From positions 62,001-126,000 of the forward strand of contig CAJXKK010000001.1 in the NCBI GenBank assembly GCA_913055615.1: DNA of 64,000 nucleotides, written 5' to 3'. This DNA is from an uncultured Ectothiorhodospiraceae bacterium. GTDB lineage: Bacteria > Pseudomonadota > Gammaproteobacteria > XJ16 > Halofilaceae. The translations under genes and the position numbers were made by a program. The stretch's first letter is position 1. The number at the start of each line of letters is the position of its first letter. Shown piece by piece: positions 33,887 through 43,648 of the stretch. The notes beneath the pieces were generated by a model that had not been told where the DNA came from, searched no databases, and saw nothing but the letters and a program-made list of their open reading frames with translations.

Positions 33887-34939
33887 TCAGGCCTCTTCGT
33901 CGCCCTCGCCCGTCTGACTGGCGGCGGTCTTCTTCGAAGCGGCCTTTTTGGTCGACGCCTTCTTCTTCGAAGCCGTCTTCTTGGCGGCGGCCTTTTTCTT
34001 CGCGGCCGGCGCGGCGTCTTCCGCGTCGGCGGACGGGGCCTCGGCCGTGGCGTCTGCGCCCTCGGCCGCCCCGGTCGCTTCAGCCGCCTCGACCGCTTCG
34101 CCCTCGCCACGCTCGGTGGCGGTGCTCGCGGTCTTCGCGGCGGCGGTCTTCTTGCCCGCGGCCTTCTTGGCGCTCGCCTTCTTCTTGCCGGTGTTCTGCG
34201 TCGGCCGCCCGGAGGCGTCGACCTCGACGAACTCATCGTTCTCACCACCGCCCGGGATCGTGCTCTTGCCGGTCTCGATCGCCTCGGCGATCGCCTGCGT
34301 ATAGAGCTGGATCGCGCGCAGCGCATCATCATTGCCCGGGATCACGTAATCGACCCCGTCCGGCAGGTTATTGCTGTCGACGATGCCGACCACCGGGATG
34401 TTGAGCTTGCGCGCCTCGGCGACCGCGATATCCTCATGGCCGACGTCGACGATGAACATCGCGTCCGGCAGGCGCTCCATGTCCTTGATACCGCCCAGAC
34501 TGCGGTCGAGCCGGTCCTTTTCGCGTTCCAGATCGAGCCGCTCTTTCTTGTTCAGCTTGTTCAGCGAACCGTCCTCGAACATCTTCTCCAGGTCTTTCAG
34601 GCGGCCGATCGAGTGTTTGACCGTCTTGAAGTTGGTCATCATGCCGCCGAGCCAGCGGCGATCGACGTAGGGCATGCCGCAGGACTGCGCAGCCTCGCGA
34701 ACGGCGTCGCGCGCGGCACGCTTGGTGCCCACGAACAGGATCGTGCCGTTGTTGGAAGCGATCTTCGACAGGAAATTCCGCGCGTCGTCCATCAACGGCA
34801 CGGTCTTTTCCAGATTGAAGATATGGATCTTGTTGCGTTCGCCGAAGATGTAGGGGGCCATCTTCGGGCACCAATACCGGGTCTGGTGACCGAAATGGAC
34901 GCCCGCCTCGAGCATCTGGCGCATCGAGATACGAGACAT
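33887..34939 (-). CDS. rpsB: 30S ribosomal protein S2 with long Lys/Ala-rich C-terminal tail
   Basis: Small-subunit protein S2, required to recruit S1. Residues 1-231 are a normal S2: [63 protein letters not shown] and [13 protein letters not shown]. Residues 232-350 are an extra tail of about 119 residues. It starts with an acidic linker ([12 protein letters not shown]), then a [13 protein letters not shown] block, an acidic Ala/Glu/Asp segment and a second [24 protein letters not shown]-like basic block. E. coli S2 has 241 residues. The tail composition resembles histone H1-like proteins. The start at 34939 is fixed by the S2 N terminus. An upstream promoter is visible at 35106-35134. Confidence 0.96.
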   Translation of the reverse strand: MSRISMRQMLEAGVHFGHQTRYWCPKMAPYIFGERNKIHIFNLEKTVPLMDDARNFLSKIASNNGTILFVGTKRAARDAVREAAQSCGMPYVDRRWLGGMMTNFKTVKHSIGRLKDLEKMFEDGSLNKLNKKERLDLEREKDRLDRSLGGIKDMERLPDAMFIVDVGHEDIAVAEARKLNIPVVGIVDSNNLPDGVDYVIPGNDDALRAIQLYTQAIAEAIETGKSTIPGGGENDEFVEVDASGRPTQNTGKKKASAKKAAGKKTAAAKTASTATERGEGEAVEAAEATGAAEGADATAEAPSADAEDAAPAAKKKAAAKKTASKKKASTKKAASKKTAASQTGEGDEEA

Positions 34940-35105
34940 GGTGATTCCTTTGTGTCGGGTTGAGCCTCCACGCCACCAGCCCGGCCAACCACTGCCCGGC
35001 AATCCCCATTAAGGAAACCCCGTGGCGAGTGGCACCCGACCGAACCCTGACGGTGCGCGTGTGCGGATTTGGCCGCGGCCGGTACTCCGGCCTGCGGCGG
35101 CGCGC

Positions 35106-35134
35106 TTTATACCACACCCCCCTCGCGATCTCAA
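35106..35134 (-). promoter_or_regulatory. sigma-70-type promoter for the rpsB operon
   Basis: Reading the minus strand, TTGAGA (35134-35129) is followed after exactly 17 nt by TATAAA (35111-35106), each matching consensus at five of six bases. The expected start near 35099 leaves a leader of about 160 nt before rpsB. Long rpsB leaders in gammaproteobacteria bind S2 for autogenous control. I did not fold this leader. Confidence 0.75.
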
Positions 35135-35167
35135 TCCGAACCTCTCGGAGTCGGCGGCCTGATGCGC

Positions 35168-35173
35168 TACAAT
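35168..35173 (+). promoter_or_regulatory. possible -10 box for map-glnD-dapE
   Basis: TACAAT on the plus strand lies 35 nt before the map ATG and matches TATAAT at five of six bases. The best-spaced -35 (TCGGAG at 35145-35150, 17-nt spacer) is weak, so the call is tentative. It would be arranged back to back with the rpsB promoter. Confidence 0.4.
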
Positions 35174-35208
35174 CCCGCTTCTGCCCGCAAACTGATCACG
35201 GTGGCCCG

Positions 35209-36000
35209 ATGTCCGCACCCGCACAGGCGCGCAACTCCGTTGCCGCGAAGACCCAGGATGAGATCGAACGCATGCGCGTCGCCGGCCGTCTGGCGGCCAG
35301 CGTCCTCGACATGATCGAGCCATACGTCGAACCCGGCATCACGACCGAAGAGCTCGATCGCATCTGCCACGATTACATCGTCAACGACTGCGCTGCCACG
35401 CCGGCGCCGCTGAACTATCGCGGCTTCCCCAAGTCCGTCTGCATCTCGCTCAACCACCAGGTGTGCCACGGCATCCCCGGCCCGCGAGAACTGAAAAAGG
35501 GCGACGTCCTCAACATCGACGTGACGGTCATCCGTGACGGCGTCCACGGCGACACCAGCCGGATGTTCTATGCGGGTGAACCCTCACGCAGCGCGCGCCG
35601 TGTCTGCGAGGTCGCCTATGGCGCCATGGTCGCCGGGATCCGGGCGGTCGCACCCGGCGCCCGCCTCGGCGATATCGGCCACGCAGTGCAGCAATACGCA
35701 GAGGGGCACCACTGCTCGGTCGTGCGCGAGTATTGCGGCCACGGGATCGGCCGGGGATTCCACGAAGAACCGCAGATCCTGCATTACGGCAAGGCCGGCA
35801 CTGGCATGGAACTGTTCCCCGGCATGGCCTTCACCGTCGAGCCGATGATCAACGGCGGCAAGCGCCACGTGAAGCTGCTGGGCGATCAGTGGACGGTCGT
35901 GACCAAGGACCACAGCATCTCGGCGCAATGGGAGCACACGCTGATCGTGACCGAGGACGGCTTCGAGCTGACCACCCTCCCGGACGGCCGCACACTCTAG
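35209..36000 (+). CDS. map: type I methionine aminopeptidase
   Basis: Removes the initiator Met from nascent proteins. The 263 residues start MSAPAQARNSVAAKTQDEIERMRVAG and show the five metal ligands in order: the Asp of LNIDVTVIRDGVHGDTSRMF (two Asp), His in CGHGIGRGFHEEP, Glu in FTVEPMI and Glu in EHTLIVTEDG. It is divergent from rpsB, the usual gammaproteobacterial position. Its TAG stop shares one base with the glnD GTG. Confidence 0.96.
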   Translation: MSAPAQARNSVAAKTQDEIERMRVAGRLAASVLDMIEPYVEPGITTEELDRICHDYIVNDCAATPAPLNYRGFPKSVCISLNHQVCHGIPGPRELKKGDVLNIDVTVIRDGVHGDTSRMFYAGEPSRSARRVCEVAYGAMVAGIRAVAPGARLGDIGHAVQQYAEGHHCSVVREYCGHGIGRGFHEEPQILHYGKAGTGMELFPGMAFTVEPMINGGKRHVKLLGDQWTVVTKDHSISAQWEHTLIVTEDGFELTTLPDGRTL

Positions 36001-38687
36001 TGGGCCCCGCCGCGCCGGCGCCCGTACCCGACGCCGCCCGGTTCGACACGGCCCGCATCGACGCGGGGCTGCGCGCCGGGCAACGCCCCGCGAGCGTCTA
36101 CGCCGGGGCGCTGGCGGACATCGACGCCGCACTCGACGGCGCGCTCGACGCCGGCATCTCCGCCCACGATATCGTCGCCGCGCGCGCGGCGGCGGTGGAC
36201 GAACTGCTGGCCCACGCCTGGCAGGCCGGCTTCGCCGAGGCGAACGGTGATATCGCCCTCGTGGCCGTGGGCGGCTACGGCCGGGGCGAGCTCCAGCCGC
36301 ACTCCGACGTGGATCTGCTGATCCTGCTCGCCGAAGACGCCGAGGACCGGCATCGCGAGGCGATCGAGGCGTTCGTCACCCTGCTGTGGGATATCGGCCT
36401 CGAGATCGGGCAGGCCGTACGCACGGTCGCCCAGTGCAGCGAGGCCGCACAGGCGGACGTGACCACCGCGACCAACCTGATGGAGTCGCGGCTGCTGGCC
36501 GGTGCCTCCACCCTGTACGAGGCCATGCAGGCAGCGACCGGCCCGGAACGCGTTTGGCCAACCGAGACGTTTTTCCGGGCGAAACTCGACGAGCAGAAGG
36601 CCCGCCACCGCAAGTTTGACCGCACGGCCTACCGGCTGGAGCCGAACATCAAAGAAGGCCCTGGCGGTCTGCGCGATATCCAGATGGTCGGCTGGGTCGC
36701 CAAGCGCCATTTCGGGGCGCAGACACTCGCCGAGCTGGTCGATCACGGCTTCCTGACCGACGATGAGTACCGTCGCCTGGTGCGCGGGGAGGAGCTGCTC
36801 TGGGCCATACGCTGGCGCCTGCACCGCATGAACGGGCGCAGTGAAGACCGACTGCTGTTCGACCACCAGCGCGACCTGGCGGTGGCATTCGGCGAGACCG
36901 CCGACGACCCCAACCGCGCCGTCGAGGCCTTCATGCAGCGCTATTACCGGGCGGTCATGGAACTGCAGCGCCTCAATGAGATCCTGCTGCAGTTCTTCCG
37001 CGAAGCGATCCTCGAGCCGCCCGGCCAGCCGGTGGTGCGCCGCCTCAACGAACGCTTCCGCATCCGCGGGGAGACGCTCGAGATCGCCGCCCCGGACGTA
37101 TTCCGGCACCAGCCGCGGGCGCTCATCGAGATGTATCTGCTGCTCGCCCGGCATCCGGAGGTGCGCGGGGTCCGTGCGGAGACCCTGCGCCGGTTGCGTG
37201 ATGACCTCGATGGCATCGACGACAGCGTGCGCGCCGATCCGCAAGCCCGGCGTCTGTTCATGGAACTTCTGCGCCAGCCGTGGCGGGTCGCGAGCCAGCT
37301 CTTCCGCATGAACCGCTACGGGGTGCTCGGGGCGTATATACCCGCGTTCGATCGGATCGTCGGGCGCATGCAGTACGACCTGTTCCACACCTACACGGTC
37401 GATGAGCACACGCTGCGCGTGATCCGCAATCTGCGCGAGTTCCGCGCCCCGGACGAGGACGCCGATGGCAGCGAATTCCCGCTGTGCCTTGAACTCATGT
37501 CCGACCTCGAGGAACCGGAACTGCTGTACGTCGCGGCCCTGTTTCATGACATCGCCAAGGGCCGCGACGGTGACCACTCCGAGCTGGGCGCGGTGGATGC
37601 CGAGGCGTTTTGCCGCGACCACGGCCTCTCCTCGGTGCAGACCGGACTGGTCTGCTGGCTGGTGCGCCACCACCTGCTGATGTCGATGACCGCCCAGCGC
37701 CGCGACCTCAGCGACCCGGCCGTGATCCACGAGTTCGCGCGCACGGTCAGTTCGGTATCGCACCTGAACCACCTGTACCTGCTGACGGTCGCCGATATCC
37801 GGGCCACCAACCCGACGCTGTGGAACTCCTGGAAGGACAATCTTCTGCGCGAGCTCTATCACAAGACGGTGCAGGCGCTGTGGCGCGGGCTCGACAACCC
37901 GATCGACAAGGAAGAACGAATCGCCGAGGTACAGCATCACGCGCGCCGACAACTCGCCGCCTGGGCGCTCGACGTCGACCGCATCGACACCCTGTGGGCC
38001 GAGCTCGGTGACGCCTATTTCCTGCGCCACAACGCCGACGAGATCGTCTGGCACACGCGCGGCCTGCTCGAGCACGGCGACCGCGAGGACGCCCTGATCC
38101 TGCTGCGCCGGGAGACGCAACGCGGCTCCACCGAGCTGTTCATCTCGCGCCCCGATCACCGCTACCGCTTCGCCCTCGTGACCACCGTACTCGACCGCCT
38201 CGGCCTGTCGATCGTCGATGCCCGCGTGCTGACCTCTCGCAGCGGCCGCGCCCTCGACACCTACCTGATCCTCGAGGCCGAGGGCGAACCGATCACCGAC
38301 GACCACCGTATCGCCGACATTCGCGCCGGGCTCGAGGCCGCGCTGGCCGACCCCGAACGGCTGCCGGATCAGCCCGCGCGGCGCACGCCACGCCGCATGC
38401 GCCATTTCGACGTGCCGCTGGTGGTCGAGGCCGAGGAGGAGCCCGAGCACGGCATGACCGCCGTGGAGGTCAGGGCGAGCGATCAGCCGGGCCTGCTGTC
38501 GAAGATCGCCCGCGCCTTCCTCGCCGTCGGCGTACGGGTCCACAGCGCACGTGTTGCGACGATCGGCGAGCGGGTCGATGATGTGTTCTTCATTACCGAT
38601 TCCGGCAATCGCCCGGTCGACGACGAAACCGTCCGGGCGGTCGAGCGGGAACTCGCCCATCGAATCAGCAACCCGGGAGCCCCATGA
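36000..38687 (+). CDS. glnD: bifunctional PII uridylyltransferase/uridylyl-removing enzyme GlnD
   Basis: Senses glutamine and uridylylates or deuridylylates PII, controlling nitrogen assimilation. The 895 residues contain the nucleotidyltransferase motif [19 protein letters not shown] (about 80-98). A GlnE-like linker ([12 protein letters not shown]) and an HD domain ([30 protein letters not shown]) follow. Two C-terminal ACT domains (about 715-785 and 820-890; second starts [22 protein letters not shown]) complete the protein. The GTG start forms TAGTG with the map stop, giving a length close to E. coli GlnD (890). It is coupled to dapE by ATGA. Confidence 0.96.
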   Translation: MGPAAPAPVPDAARFDTARIDAGLRAGQRPASVYAGALADIDAALDGALDAGISAHDIVAARAAAVDELLAHAWQAGFAEANGDIALVAVGGYGRGELQPHSDVDLLILLAEDAEDRHREAIEAFVTLLWDIGLEIGQAVRTVAQCSEAAQADVTTATNLMESRLLAGASTLYEAMQAATGPERVWPTETFFRAKLDEQKARHRKFDRTAYRLEPNIKEGPGGLRDIQMVGWVAKRHFGAQTLAELVDHGFLTDDEYRRLVRGEELLWAIRWRLHRMNGRSEDRLLFDHQRDLAVAFGETADDPNRAVEAFMQRYYRAVMELQRLNEILLQFFREAILEPPGQPVVRRLNERFRIRGETLEIAAPDVFRHQPRALIEMYLLLARHPEVRGVRAETLRRLRDDLDGIDDSVRADPQARRLFMELLRQPWRVASQLFRMNRYGVLGAYIPAFDRIVGRMQYDLFHTYTVDEHTLRVIRNLREFRAPDEDADGSEFPLCLELMSDLEEPELLYVAALFHDIAKGRDGDHSELGAVDAEAFCRDHGLSSVQTGLVCWLVRHHLLMSMTAQRRDLSDPAVIHEFARTVSSVSHLNHLYLLTVADIRATNPTLWNSWKDNLLRELYHKTVQALWRGLDNPIDKEERIAEVQHHARRQLAAWALDVDRIDTLWAELGDAYFLRHNADEIVWHTRGLLEHGDREDALILLRRETQRGSTELFISRPDHRYRFALVTTVLDRLGLSIVDARVLTSRSGRALDTYLILEAEGEPITDDHRIADIRAGLEAALADPERLPDQPARRTPRRMRHFDVPLVVEAEEEPEHGMTAVEVRASDQPGLLSKIARAFLAVGVRVHSARVATIGERVDDVFFITDSGNRPVDDETVRAVERELAHRISNPGAP

Positions 38688-39832
38688 ACGCCAGCACCGC
38701 CGACAGCGACGCCGTTGCCCTCGCCCGCGAACTGATCCGCCGCCGCTCGATCACCCCGGACGACGCGGGCTGTCAGGATCTGATCGCCGAGCGCCTGGGT
38801 GCGCTGGGGTTCGACATCGAACGCCTGGCCTTCGGCGAAGTCGACAATCTGTGGGCACGCCACGGCACGGAAGGCCCGCTGATCGTGTTCGCCGGTCATA
38901 CCGACGTCGTCCCCACCGGCCCGGAAGAGCGCTGGACCGAATCACCATTCGCGGCGAATGTTCGCGACGGCATGCTCTACGGCCGGGGCGCGGCCGACAT
39001 GAAGGGCAGCGTCGCCTCGATGGTGGTCGCGGCCGAGCGCTTCGTGCGCGAGCATCCCGACCACGGGGGCTCGATCGCGCTGCTCATCACCAGCGATGAA
39101 GAGGGGCCAGCCGTGGACGGCACGAAGCGCGTCGTCGACACGCTGGTCGAGCGCGGCCTGTGGATCGACTATTGCCTGGTCGGCGAGCCCTCGTCGAACG
39201 TGCAATTCGGCGACACCGTAAAGATCGGCCGCCGGGGATCGCTGACCGCGCATCTCACGGTGCACGGCCTGCAGGGGCACGTCGCCTACCCGGCCCGCGG
39301 GCGCAACCCGGTCCACGACCTCGGGCCGGCGCTCGCCGAACTGATCGGTACGCAATGGGATGAAGGTAACGAACACTTCCCGCCGACCAGCTTCCAGGTC
39401 TCGAACATCCATGCCGGCACCGGCGCCGACAATGTGATTCCGGGGCACGTGGATGTGGTCTTCAATTTCCGCTACTCGACCGATTGCACCGCCGAGGGTC
39501 TGGGCGCGCGCACCCGCGAGATCCTCGACCGCCACGATCTTGAGTACGAACTGCAGTGGCGTCACGGTGGCGAGCCGTTCCTGACCGAGCCCGGCGCGCT
39601 CACCGAGGCCCTGTCGGTGGCGCTCGAGGAAACGGTCGGCTACCGCCCGGCGCTGGCCACCACCGGCGGCACCTCCGACGCGCGTTTCATCGCGCCCACT
39701 GGCGCCCAGGTCATCGAACTCGGACCGCTGAACGCCACCATCCACCAGATCGACGAACACATCGCCACGGAAGACCTCGACCGGATGGCCGAGGTGAGCC
39801 GGCGCCTGCTGGAGCGGTTGACGCGGCCTTAG
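38684..39832 (+). CDS. dapE: succinyl-diaminopimelate desuccinylase DapE
   Basis: Di-zinc hydrolase of the lysine and meso-diaminopimelate pathway. The 382 residues show [12 protein letters not shown] (His/Asp), GRGAADMKG (bridging Asp), TSDEEGPA (catalytic and metal Glu), EPSS and the C-terminal [11 protein letters not shown] with the last zinc His. The residue pattern TGGTSDARF is typical of DapE rather than ArgE. It is the last gene of the map-glnD-dapE unit. Confidence 0.95.
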   Translation: MNASTADSDAVALARELIRRRSITPDDAGCQDLIAERLGALGFDIERLAFGEVDNLWARHGTEGPLIVFAGHTDVVPTGPEERWTESPFAANVRDGMLYGRGAADMKGSVASMVVAAERFVREHPDHGGSIALLITSDEEGPAVDGTKRVVDTLVERGLWIDYCLVGEPSSNVQFGDTVKIGRRGSLTAHLTVHGLQGHVAYPARGRNPVHDLGPALAELIGTQWDEGNEHFPPTSFQVSNIHAGTGADNVIPGHVDVVFNFRYSTDCTAEGLGARTREILDRHDLEYELQWRHGGEPFLTEPGALTEALSVALEETVGYRPALATTGGTSDARFIAPTGAQVIELGPLNATIHQIDEHIATEDLDRMAEVSRRLLERLTRP

Positions 39833-39969
39833 GCGAACCTTCCGGCCAGACGACCTGTGTGAATGACACTGGATACCGTTTCGCGGGCAAGCCGAACAGG
39901 GTCATCGCCGCGTTGCGCGGGCACAGCCCGACCCGGCCGGTCGCCCCAAGAGCCCCGACAATCCGGTGT

Positions 39970-40064
39970 TGAGCGACGGGATACCGAACACCGCGGCTGA
40001 GCTCGAAGCCCCGGACAAGCAAATCACCGCCGACAATCAGCAGCGCAAGACCGGCGATGAGCAT
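39970..40064 (-). pseudogene. possible remnant of a calcium/sodium antiporter N terminus
   Basis: On the minus strand, 40064 downward reads MLIAGLALLIVGGDLLVRG. It resembles the first helix of CaCA (YrbG-type) antiporters, in which a GLALL-VGGELLVRGA pattern is common. Family similarity ends after about 19 residues, and the frame then runs antisense into dapE. It may be a decayed gene end or chance. The rest of the 278-nt gap (39833-40110) shows nothing recognisable. Confidence 0.3.
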
Positions 40065-40110
40065 CAGATCGTCATGTGTCGAAAGCTACCATTTCAGACG
40101 CGGCCGCTAT

Positions 40111-40926
40111 TCATGTGCCTTCAGCGGCCAACGCCTCGAGATCGTCGAGTTCCTCCTCGGTGAACCCGGCATGCAGCCGGCCCTCGCGATCAAAAGGGCC
40201 CTTGATCCGGCCGCTCATGTATTCCCGGATCAGGGAATTGAAGGTCGTGCGCGGATCCTGGTTGGCCCAGCCGCAGGCGGCATGGAACCAGCGGTTGCCG
40301 ATATGCACGTGTTCGATCTCGTCGTTATAGATCACATCGAGCGCTCTCACGGCATCGTCAGCGCCCACGCCCTGCAGGCTTTTCATCAGGCCTGGCGTCA
40401 CGTCGATCCCGCGGGCCTCCAGCACCCGCGGCACCAGCGCCATGCGCACCAGCAGATCATGGTCCGTCTTGACCGCCGTCTCCCAGAGACCATTGTGGGC
40501 CGGGAAATCGCCATAGTCGTAACCGCGGTCGTTGAGCAGGGCGCGCAGCATGCCGAAGTGGCGCGCCTCGTCGGCACCCACGCGCGCCCAGTCGACATAG
40601 AAATCGCGTGCCATGTCGGGGAACCGGTACACGGCATCGACGGCGAGATTGATGGCGTTGAACTCGATGTGCGCCAGCGCGTGGAGCAGCGCGGCCCGCC
40701 CGGGCTCACTGCCGAGGCCGCGGCGCGGCAGTTCACGCGGCGACACCAGTTCCGGGCGCTCGGGGCGGCCGGGAATCTCGAAGCGGCGCGGTGTCTCCGG
40801 GTGCTGCAGCGGGATCCGGTCGTTGCGGATTTCCTCATACAGCGTCGCCGCCGCTGCGCATTTGGCGGTCGGATCGCATTCGAGCACGACCGCCTCGGCG
40901 CACGCCTGGACCACGGATTCGCTCAT
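40111..40926 (-). CDS. DUF455 ferritin-like protein
   Basis: A 271-residue protein of the DUF455 ferritin-like family. Its function is unknown, but the fold suggests a di-metal four-helix bundle. Candidate metal ligands are Glu/His in ALAHIEFNAINLAVDAVYRF, Glu and His in VGADEARHFGML, and Glu/His in VIYNDEIEHVHIGNRWF. These repeat the E-x-x-H pattern of di-iron oxygenases and MiaE-like tRNA hydroxylases. It overlaps the recO stop by ATGA and is the last gene of the rnc-era-recO run, where pdxJ is found in many relatives. A role in oxidation or metal handling is inference. Confidence 0.85.
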   Translation of the reverse strand: MSESVVQACAEAVVLECDPTAKCAAAATLYEEIRNDRIPLQHPETPRRFEIPGRPERPELVSPRELPRRGLGSEPGRAALLHALAHIEFNAINLAVDAVYRFPDMARDFYVDWARVGADEARHFGMLRALLNDRGYDYGDFPAHNGLWETAVKTDHDLLVRMALVPRVLEARGIDVTPGLMKSLQGVGADDAVRALDVIYNDEIEHVHIGNRWFHAACGWANQDPRTTFNSLIREYMSGRIKGPFDREGRLHAGFTEEELDDLEALAAEGT

Positions 40927-41654
40927 GTACTCCCTCCACCATACATCGAACGGTACAGTTCCCGGCTTTTCAGTGGCCGGTTGCCGAGATGGGGCGCCAG
41001 GCTCGCGCGCAGGAGGCGTCGCGCCGAGCGCAGCACATCGGCATCGTCGAATTCACGCTGGGCGATCGCAAGCAGGTGTGCACCGGACACCCGCAACGCC
41101 TCCGAACCGGCCGGGCCATATGCGGGCGCCGGTCCGTGCTCGATCAGGAAATCGTAGTCGATATCGGGCTGTACCGGCTCACCCGTACCCGCATCACAGT
41201 CCAGCGGCGGCGCGAAGCCCAGGGCATCCAGCAGTTCGATCTCGAAGCGCCGCAGCGCGGGTTCCGCGGGCGCGTCTCCGGCGAGCGCCGTGATGGCCAG
41301 GTCGTAGGACTCGAAGACCTCGGGATTGGGGTCATCCCGGCCGAGCAGGCGCATCACCAGTTCACTGCAGTAGAAGCCGGCCAGCAGCCTGCGCCCGGCG
41401 GGCGGCGGGCGCCAGCGCTCGGCGTCCACCGTCGTCAGCGTCCGCAGTTCCCCCCGGCCGGTCCAGGCCATCAGCAGCGGCTGGAATGGCTCGAGCAGGG
41501 GGCGGGTACGATTCCCCCGGCTGCGGACACCGCGTGCGACCAGGCCGATGCGGCCGGCATCGACGGTCAGGGCCTCCACGAGCATGCTGGTGTTGCGCCA
41601 GGGCCGGGTCTGAAGAACGTAGCCGCGGCCGAGCTCGCCGCGTGCGGGGGTCAT
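40923..41654 (-). CDS. recO: DNA repair protein RecO
   Basis: Recombination mediator that helps load RecA onto SSB-coated gaps (RecFOR pathway). The 243-residue protein has an N-terminal OB fold (GELGRGYVLQTRPWRNTSMLVEALTVDAGRIGLVARGVRS). A helical domain ends in the LGNRPLKSRELYRSMYG motif seen in gammaproteobacterial RecO. The start at 41654 gives an ATGA overlap with the era stop. Longer upstream readings lack family support. Confidence 0.93.
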   Translation of the reverse strand: MTPARGELGRGYVLQTRPWRNTSMLVEALTVDAGRIGLVARGVRSRGNRTRPLLEPFQPLLMAWTGRGELRTLTTVDAERWRPPPAGRRLLAGFYCSELVMRLLGRDDPNPEVFESYDLAITALAGDAPAEPALRRFEIELLDALGFAPPLDCDAGTGEPVQPDIDYDFLIEHGPAPAYGPAGSEALRVSGAHLLAIAQREFDDADVLRSARRLLRASLAPHLGNRPLKSRELYRSMYGGGST

Positions 41655-42547
41655 TCCGTCTCGTAGCCGAACTGGCGCAGCGCGCGGGTGTCGTCGGACC
41701 AGTCGGCCCGGACCTTGACCCACAGTTCCAGGTGGATGCCGGTACCGAACAGGCGCTGCATGGCCTGGCGGGCGCTGGAACCGACCGCCTTGAGGCTCTC
41801 GCCACTGCGGCCGATCACGATCGCCTTCTGGCCCTCGCGCTCGACCCAGATGATCGCGTCGATGCCGGTACGCCCATCCTCCATCGCCTCGAAGCGGTCG
41901 ATCGAGACCGTCAGGGCGTAGGGCACCTCCTGCCCCATGCGACGCGTCAACTGTTCGCGGATCAGCTCGGCCGCCAGGAAGCGCTCGTCACGGTCCGTCA
42001 GGTCGTCCGCTTCAAACTGGTGCTCGCCCTCCGGGATTCGCTCGCGCAGTTCGTTCCAAAGGCCCTCGACGTTATCCCCCGTCCAGGCGGAGAGCGGCAC
42101 GACCGCCTCCATATCGAGTTGCCCGGCGAACGAATCGAGGAACGGCAGCAGGCGTTTCTTGTCCTTGACCCGGTCGACCTGGTTGACCACGCCGATCACC
42201 GGGACGCCGGCCTCGCGCAGCCGGTCACGCACCAGCGCATCGTCATCCTCCCAGCGCTCGGATCCGACGACGAACAGCGCGACATCGACCCCCGTGATGG
42301 CCGCGGTGGCGGCGCGATTGAGACTGCGGTTCAACTGCCGGCGGGCGTTGCCGTGCAGGCCCGGCGTGTCGACGAAGGCCACCTGCAGATCGCCCTCGGT
42401 CACGATGCCGAGGATCCGGTGCCGGGTCGTCTGCGGGCGTGACGCGGTGATACACAGCCGCTCGCCGATCAGGCGATTGACCAGGGTCGACTTGCCCACA
42501 TTGGGGCGGCCGACGACGGCTACGACACCGAAACGGGTCTGACTCAA
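41651..42547 (-). CDS. era: GTPase Era
   Basis: Ras-like GTPase with a C-terminal KH domain that binds the 3' end of 16S rRNA during 30S assembly. It contains G1 GRPNVGKST (about 13-21), G3 DTPG, G4 NQVD and the KH segment QKAIVIGRSGESLKAVGSSARQAM. I placed the start at TTG 42547 (MSQTRFGVVAVVG, 298 residues). A strong GGAGGAG lies 5 nt before it, and the length matches E. coli Era (301). An ATG at 42592 would add 15 residues and overlap rnc by 17 nt. The usual rnc-era-recO order is kept. Confidence 0.94.
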   Translation of the reverse strand: MSQTRFGVVAVVGRPNVGKSTLVNRLIGERLCITASRPQTTRHRILGIVTEGDLQVAFVDTPGLHGNARRQLNRSLNRAATAAITGVDVALFVVGSERWEDDDALVRDRLREAGVPVIGVVNQVDRVKDKKRLLPFLDSFAGQLDMEAVVPLSAWTGDNVEGLWNELRERIPEGEHQFEADDLTDRDERFLAAELIREQLTRRMGQEVPYALTVSIDRFEAMEDGRTGIDAIIWVEREGQKAIVIGRSGESLKAVGSSARQAMQRLFGTGIHLELWVKVRADWSDDTRALRQFGYETE

Positions 42548-42575
42548 GCGTGCTCCTCCGGGTACATCGGGCGTC

Positions 42576-43253
42576 TCATCCGCGCTCCGCAAGCGCGTCG
42601 AGGCAGGTCAGCGCCGCCTGCTGTTCCGCCTTGCGGCGGCTGCGGGCGGTCGCGTGGCGCTCACAATCCAGCGCCTCGATACGGCAGCGGACGGTAAACC
42701 GTTGCTCATGGTCCGCGCCCGTCACCTCGATCACCTCATAGGCCGGCGGTGAATAGCGACGGCTCTGAAGATACTCCTGCAGGCGCGTCTTCGGGTCTTT
42801 CAGTTCGTCGGCGTTCGGCAGATCCGCCAGGCGAGTCGCGAACAGCGCCCGCACACGCACACGCACCGTCTCGAAATCGCTGTCCAGGAACATCGCCCCG
42901 ACCAGGGCCTCGAAGGCATCCGCCAGGATCGATGCACGCCGGTGACCACCGCTTTTGCGCTCGCCCTCGCCCATCAGCAGGGCCTCGCCGAGACCGAGCT
43001 CGCGCGCGATACCGGCCAGCGTCTCGCCGCGTACCAGTGCGGCCCGCAGTCGGCTGAGCTCGCCCTCGGGCGATGCCGGGCGCAACCGGTAGAGCTCAAT
43101 CGCGATGATGCTGTTGAGCAACGCATCCCCGAGGAACTCAAGCCGCTCATTGTTCGCGGCCCCGGCGCTGCGGTGGGTCAGCGCCTCCCGCAACAGGCCC
43201 GGCGCGGCGAAGTCGTGCCCGAGCGCCCGGGCGATTCGTTCCATCGGTTCCAT
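42576..43253 (-). CDS. rnc: ribonuclease III
   Basis: Double-strand RNA endonuclease for rRNA processing. The 225 residues have the RNase III signature NERLEFLGDALLNSIIA (about 35-51), the second acidic motif LADAFEALVGAMFLD, and a C-terminal double-stranded RNA-binding domain (KTRLQEYLQSRRYSPPAYEV, ARSRRKAEQQAA). It is 3 nt from the DUF4845 gene upstream and 28 nt from era. Confidence 0.96.
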   Translation of the reverse strand: MEPMERIARALGHDFAAPGLLREALTHRSAGAANNERLEFLGDALLNSIIAIELYRLRPASPEGELSRLRAALVRGETLAGIARELGLGEALLMGEGERKSGGHRRASILADAFEALVGAMFLDSDFETVRVRVRALFATRLADLPNADELKDPKTRLQEYLQSRRYSPPAYEVIEVTGADHEQRFTVRCRIEALDCERHATARSRRKAEQQAALTCLDALAERG

Positions 43254-43256
43254 CGG

Positions 43257-43622
43257 TCAGCGCGCGATCGTGCGGTCGAAGGTCACCACGAGTTCGACAT
43301 TCGCCAGCAGTGGCCGGCGTTGTTCATAGTTGACATGGATCTCCAGCCCGCCATCCCGGCGCCGGATATCCATGGTCTCACGCGGCTCCAGAGAGCGCAG
43401 GTTGTTCAGGCCGAACCGCACGCGGACCTTCTCCCACACCTCCGCCATGTCATCGTCGCTGCGGGTGTCCTCCTGGACCGACTCGGCGACCGAGATCACG
43501 CTCCAGTAGTTCAGGTATACCGGGGTCAGGCGAACCGCAACCAGCAGTACGAACCCGACGACGATCAGGATGCCCAGCATGGCCCACATGGTCATCCCGC
43601 GCTGGCGACGTTGCAGGATCAT
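43257..43622 (-). CDS. DUF4845 membrane protein
   Basis: A 121-residue protein with one N-terminal transmembrane helix (about 12-30, MWAMLGILIVVGFVLLVAV) preceded by a basic QRRQRGMT segment. An approximately 90-residue domain of DUF4845 type follows. It lies between lepB and rnc, the typical place for this family. The function is unknown. Its position suggests a membrane or secretion-related role linked to signal peptidase. Confidence 0.85.
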   Translation of the reverse strand: MILQRRQRGMTMWAMLGILIVVGFVLLVAVRLTPVYLNYWSVISVAESVQEDTRSDDDMAEVWEKVRVRFGLNNLRSLEPRETMDIRRRDGGLEIHVNYEQRRPLLANVELVVTFDRTIAR

Positions 43623-43648
43623 CGCGCTCTCCCCGGAGGCTGTAAAAG

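Noticed and set aside
35997-38660. 887-codon open frame antisense to glnD
   Set aside because: Shadow frame of glnD, whose motifs are all intact.
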